Shown here in pieces: positions 61,732 through 64,000 of a stretch of DNA of 64,000 bases (position 1 is the stretch's first letter; each line of letters starts with the position of its first letter). The notes beneath the pieces were generated by a model. The model was not told where the DNA came from. It made no database searches and was given only the letters and a program-made list of their open reading frames with translations. Position numbers and translations under genes: made by a program. This stretch comes from Nissolia schottii (taxonomy: Eukaryota; Streptophyta; Magnoliopsida; Fabales; Fabaceae), in NCBI GenBank assembly GCA_003254905.1, contig QANU01006828.1, positions 1,490,877 through 1,554,876 of the forward strand. Direction: 5' to 3'.

Positions 61732-61926
61732 TTAATCACCATGTGCTGGTGGTGGTGGTGGTGCTCCTTCTGCCCCTTCCTTTCCATTAGCTTGTTTGGG
61801 ACAACGCCAGCGATGGTTGCCCCCCATGCCTGCCTTATGGCAGTGGGAACCTCGTACACCTCGACTCATTAGGACCCCAAACATGGTTCCTATTCCAAAT
61901 GCAACACCGATCTTAACGGGACCCAT
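61732..61926 (-). CDS. Possible small protein, 64 aa, unknown function
   Basis: The ATG at 61926 (minus) opens MGPVKIGVAFGIGTMFGVLM, a glycine-rich hydrophobic segment that could span a membrane. Next comes a Cys/His-containing basic middle (SHCHKAGMGGNHRWRCPK) and a Pro-rich tail (EGAPPPPPAHGD). A TATA-like ATTATAAATAA lies about 100 bp upstream on the minus strand (near 62026-62032). Composition is unlike the random frames around it. I do not recognise a family. The frame continues upstream of the ATG to 61977 without a stop, but there it lacks an ATG. It could be a real small membrane-associated peptide gene. Confidence 0.45.
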   Translation of the reverse strand: MGPVKIGVAFGIGTMFGVLMSRGVRGSHCHKAGMGGNHRWRCPKQANGKEGAEGAPPPPPAHGD

Positions 61927-61977
61927 TTGATTTTTTATGGCTTGATATATGTTATTAATTAGCCAAAAATATGACAC

Positions 61978-63152
61978 AGAGAATTAAGATGGAGTTGGGG
62001 AGAAATGGATATAAAGAATGTGTTATTTATAATGAAAGGAGGAGTGTTGACTACGCATAGTTAGTTTGGGGTCAGGTTAGTCAGAGTCTTCAGAAGACTA
62101 AGTATAAGTAACCCCTTCATCAAGGGTCAACGTACTTGCAAAACAATCTATCCTTACTGAATAATCTGTCTATTTTTTTTTTTGGTAGCTATCTTCAATT
62201 ATTTTTGGTCAAAGTTTTAGGATATTATTTCTAATTAATTTAATTAATAATTGTTTGATACCAATTGGGCCTGCCTTTGTTGAAATAGAAAGCTCAAACA
62301 CATTTGTAGAAAAGGACAAGCATTGCAAAATTTCTGCTGTGCTGAGGCCTTATACAAGATCTGTGCGGTCTCACTCAATGAATGGCTTCTAAATTCAAGT
62401 TGGTCCAGCCATGCTGAAAGCTTTTTTTATTTTTTTGGTTATAATGTGTTTTTGTTCTTATATATAATATTTAATTTCAGAACTAATATTTTTGTTCGTA
62501 TTACGAGTTTAACTAATAATTTCAGAACTAAATTTATGATAAAAAAATCATATTAAATTTTTTATATATAAAGATTGAATTAAAACCCTTTTTTTAACAA
62601 AATTCAAATTATAAATAAATGTAACAGTAAAAATAAGAGTAAAGGTTTAAATTGGTCCTTGACAAAGTATAAATGGGTTAATTTGGTCCATAACAAAAGA
62701 AAATGTCTAATTTAATCCTTGTGAACTTTAAATTTAGGTGAATTTAATCCTTAACAAATAAAAAGGTCTAATTTATTTGTGTCAATTTTAAACTTGGGTG
62801 AAGTTAGTCCAATCATTCTCCATAAATGTAGTTAAACACATTGTAGAAATAATAGAAATAATTTTTACCACTGCAGCTCCATCCCAAAAATCACGAAAGA
62901 GGCCAAACAACCAAAAATACCAAAATAGATAACACAAAGTAGAAAACAAAAATAGTGTAAGAAGATAACACTCTTATGATGAAGGAAAAAACTCTAACTT
63001 GTTTTTGAGTGAATGAACTTTGAAGCAAATTTGAAAACACCACCACAAACAAATGGCTCGAAGATTAAGCAGCACGTAGGGATTTTTAGCGGAGGAAAGG
63101 AAATGAAGAAGAAGAAGCTAAATGAGATAAATTGAATGAAGCATTTAAAAGG
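61978..63152. other. Intergenic DNA with MITE-like ATTGGTCC repeats
   Basis: About 62640-62830 holds three spaced variants of TTAATTTGGTCCTTGACAAA (a direct array, about 55-60 bp period), resembling the inside of the GGTTAAAT-type MITEs. Both ends are undefined. No gene recognised. Confidence 0.45.
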
Positions 63153-63345
63153 GAGTTTTTTTTACTCTTTTGCCCTTACTGTTGAAACTATTTACCAAAT
63201 TATCCTCGTTTTCAAACTATTTCCCAAACTACCACGGTTTGGGTTGACGTGGCATCTGCGTCACGCATGGCATGCCACGCAGGATTCGCCATCCAGGGAG
63301 GCGAATTTACCCTGGATTCGCCTAGAGCAATGGTGAATTCAGTGC
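63153..63345 (+). mobile_element. MULE terminal fragment, relative of the 41.4-kb element
   Basis: It starts GAGTTTTTTTTACTC and continues TTTTGCCCTTACTG, then ACCAAATTATCCTCG, CCAAACTACCAC and GGTTTGGGTTGACGTGG, matching the left arm at 41411-41520. It also carries GGATTCGCC and GGCGAATT words. The 9 bases before it (TTTAAAAGG) would be a target duplication, but no opposite arm is seen before the window ends. Confidence 0.65.
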
Positions 63346-63636
63346 AACCCATTTCACTTAACACAATTATCACTCAATCAAATCTCATCCTAAGTAGGAG
63401 TAGCAAAACCACCTGATTTATGAAACATGATGAGGGAAAGAAACATTATCACAGGAAACCAGTAAGCAAATCCCAGGATGGTATATAAAGTACACGCAAC
63501 TCATGGTAAGGGGGCCTAAGATTAATATATAATTCACTTTATACAAATTCTAACTTGAGCGTTGGAGTGGAGTGGCTTTTGTAGATATCATTTTCGAAGC
63601 ATTACAATACAACTCATAGTTTTTTGCCTACAAATT
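63346..63636. other. Spacer, nothing recognised
   Basis: It may be the inner part of the MULE fragment at 63153. No coding frame or repeat recognised. Confidence 0.4.
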
Positions 63637-64000
63637 TGTTAGAATTCAAGTATGAGTGTTTAAAAAGTCTCGCGTTGGTTAGTGATAGACTAAGTGAATG
63701 GTATATAAGTTGGAAGACCCATAGACTCATCGCCTTAAGGTTTTGGGTCAAGATGTAGCATCTGACTCGCTTGGTGATTTCTCACTTAGTCCATCAACGT
63801 TCATCTCTCCGATTATGGGTTTCTTCTACCCAATAAGTGGTATCAGAGCCAATGGTTATCGGTATGGTTGAGTATTGGAGCAACGGTGGTCATTGGATCT
63901 AAGTGTGGGATCCTAAAGAGTTGGTGTGACTCTTGCTAATGCCATTGAATACTCAGATGGACTTTCGTTGGGGGAGATAGTAACCGATGATGGGCCTCAT
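63637..64000 (+). mobile_element. Copia- or TRIM-type LTR element, cut by window end
   Basis: TGTTAGAATTCAAG begins a probable LTR containing a TGGTATATAAGTTGG promoter-like box and ending near TACCCA (about 63831). The primer-binding site TGGTATCAGAGCC lies at about 63839-63851. A short LTR (about 195 bp) with this primer site suits a copia element or a TRIM. The body and 3' LTR are outside the window. Confidence 0.6.

Overview
The window is plant nuclear DNA: AT-rich, with intron-containing genes (GT-AG introns, TATA boxes), plant-type LTR retrotransposons, tRNA-derived SINEs and MULE-type elements. The gene sequences fit a eudicot, and a legume is my best guess from general familiarity; that is inference. 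Two single-N gaps (40873 and 45959) show that this is draft assembly.

Layout. 1-13530 is a nest of LTR-element fossils. A gag-only Athila-like element (1-5797, 5' LTR cut by the window edge) lies inside an older Tat/Ogre-like remnant. That remnant keeps a long antisense, formerly spliced gene region (about 6040-11050), a 3' LTR-like block (about 12810-13530) and two further LTR insertions. 13.5-23.5 kb has no intact gene. It holds a TGCACAAAC-rich tandem array (15861-16570), a TIR element (about 17575-19195) carrying a receptor-like LRR gene fragment and four 178-bp tandem units, and a 493-bp MITE with a 9-bp target duplication.

Four complete host genes follow, each reconstructed exon by exon with phases that close: myo-inositol oxygenase (MIOX, +, 23708-29558, 10 exons, 319 aa), gamma-glutamyltransferase of the vacuolar plant type (GGT, +, 35811-39502, 7 exons, 613 aa), AP-4 adaptor sigma subunit (-, 45661-43674, 4 exons, 143 aa) and ATP-dependent phosphofructokinase (PFK, -, 52261-48399, 13 exons, 537 aa). 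They are independent transcription units serving inositol/glucuronate metabolism, glutathione turnover, trans-Golgi sorting and glycolysis, with no sign of a cluster pathway. A possible 64-aa small gene lies at 61926-61732 (-).

Between the genes are: a short LTR element (30685-33757); a 613-bp direct duplication across an N; a clean 2012-bp MULE with long inverted arms and a perfect 9-bp target duplication (41411-43422); SINEs with 14- and 16-bp target duplications; a young, broken Ty1/copia element with unusual TA..TA LTR ends (53970-58975); a MULE-end fragment (63153); and a short copia/TRIM-type LTR running off the right edge.

No wholly new system is evident. The most interesting pattern is that several unrelated mobile elements here carry their own short palindromic 'word' many times (CCGCTCAGCGG, TCATTCGAATGA, AATTCGCC, AAATCGCC, TGCACAAAC).
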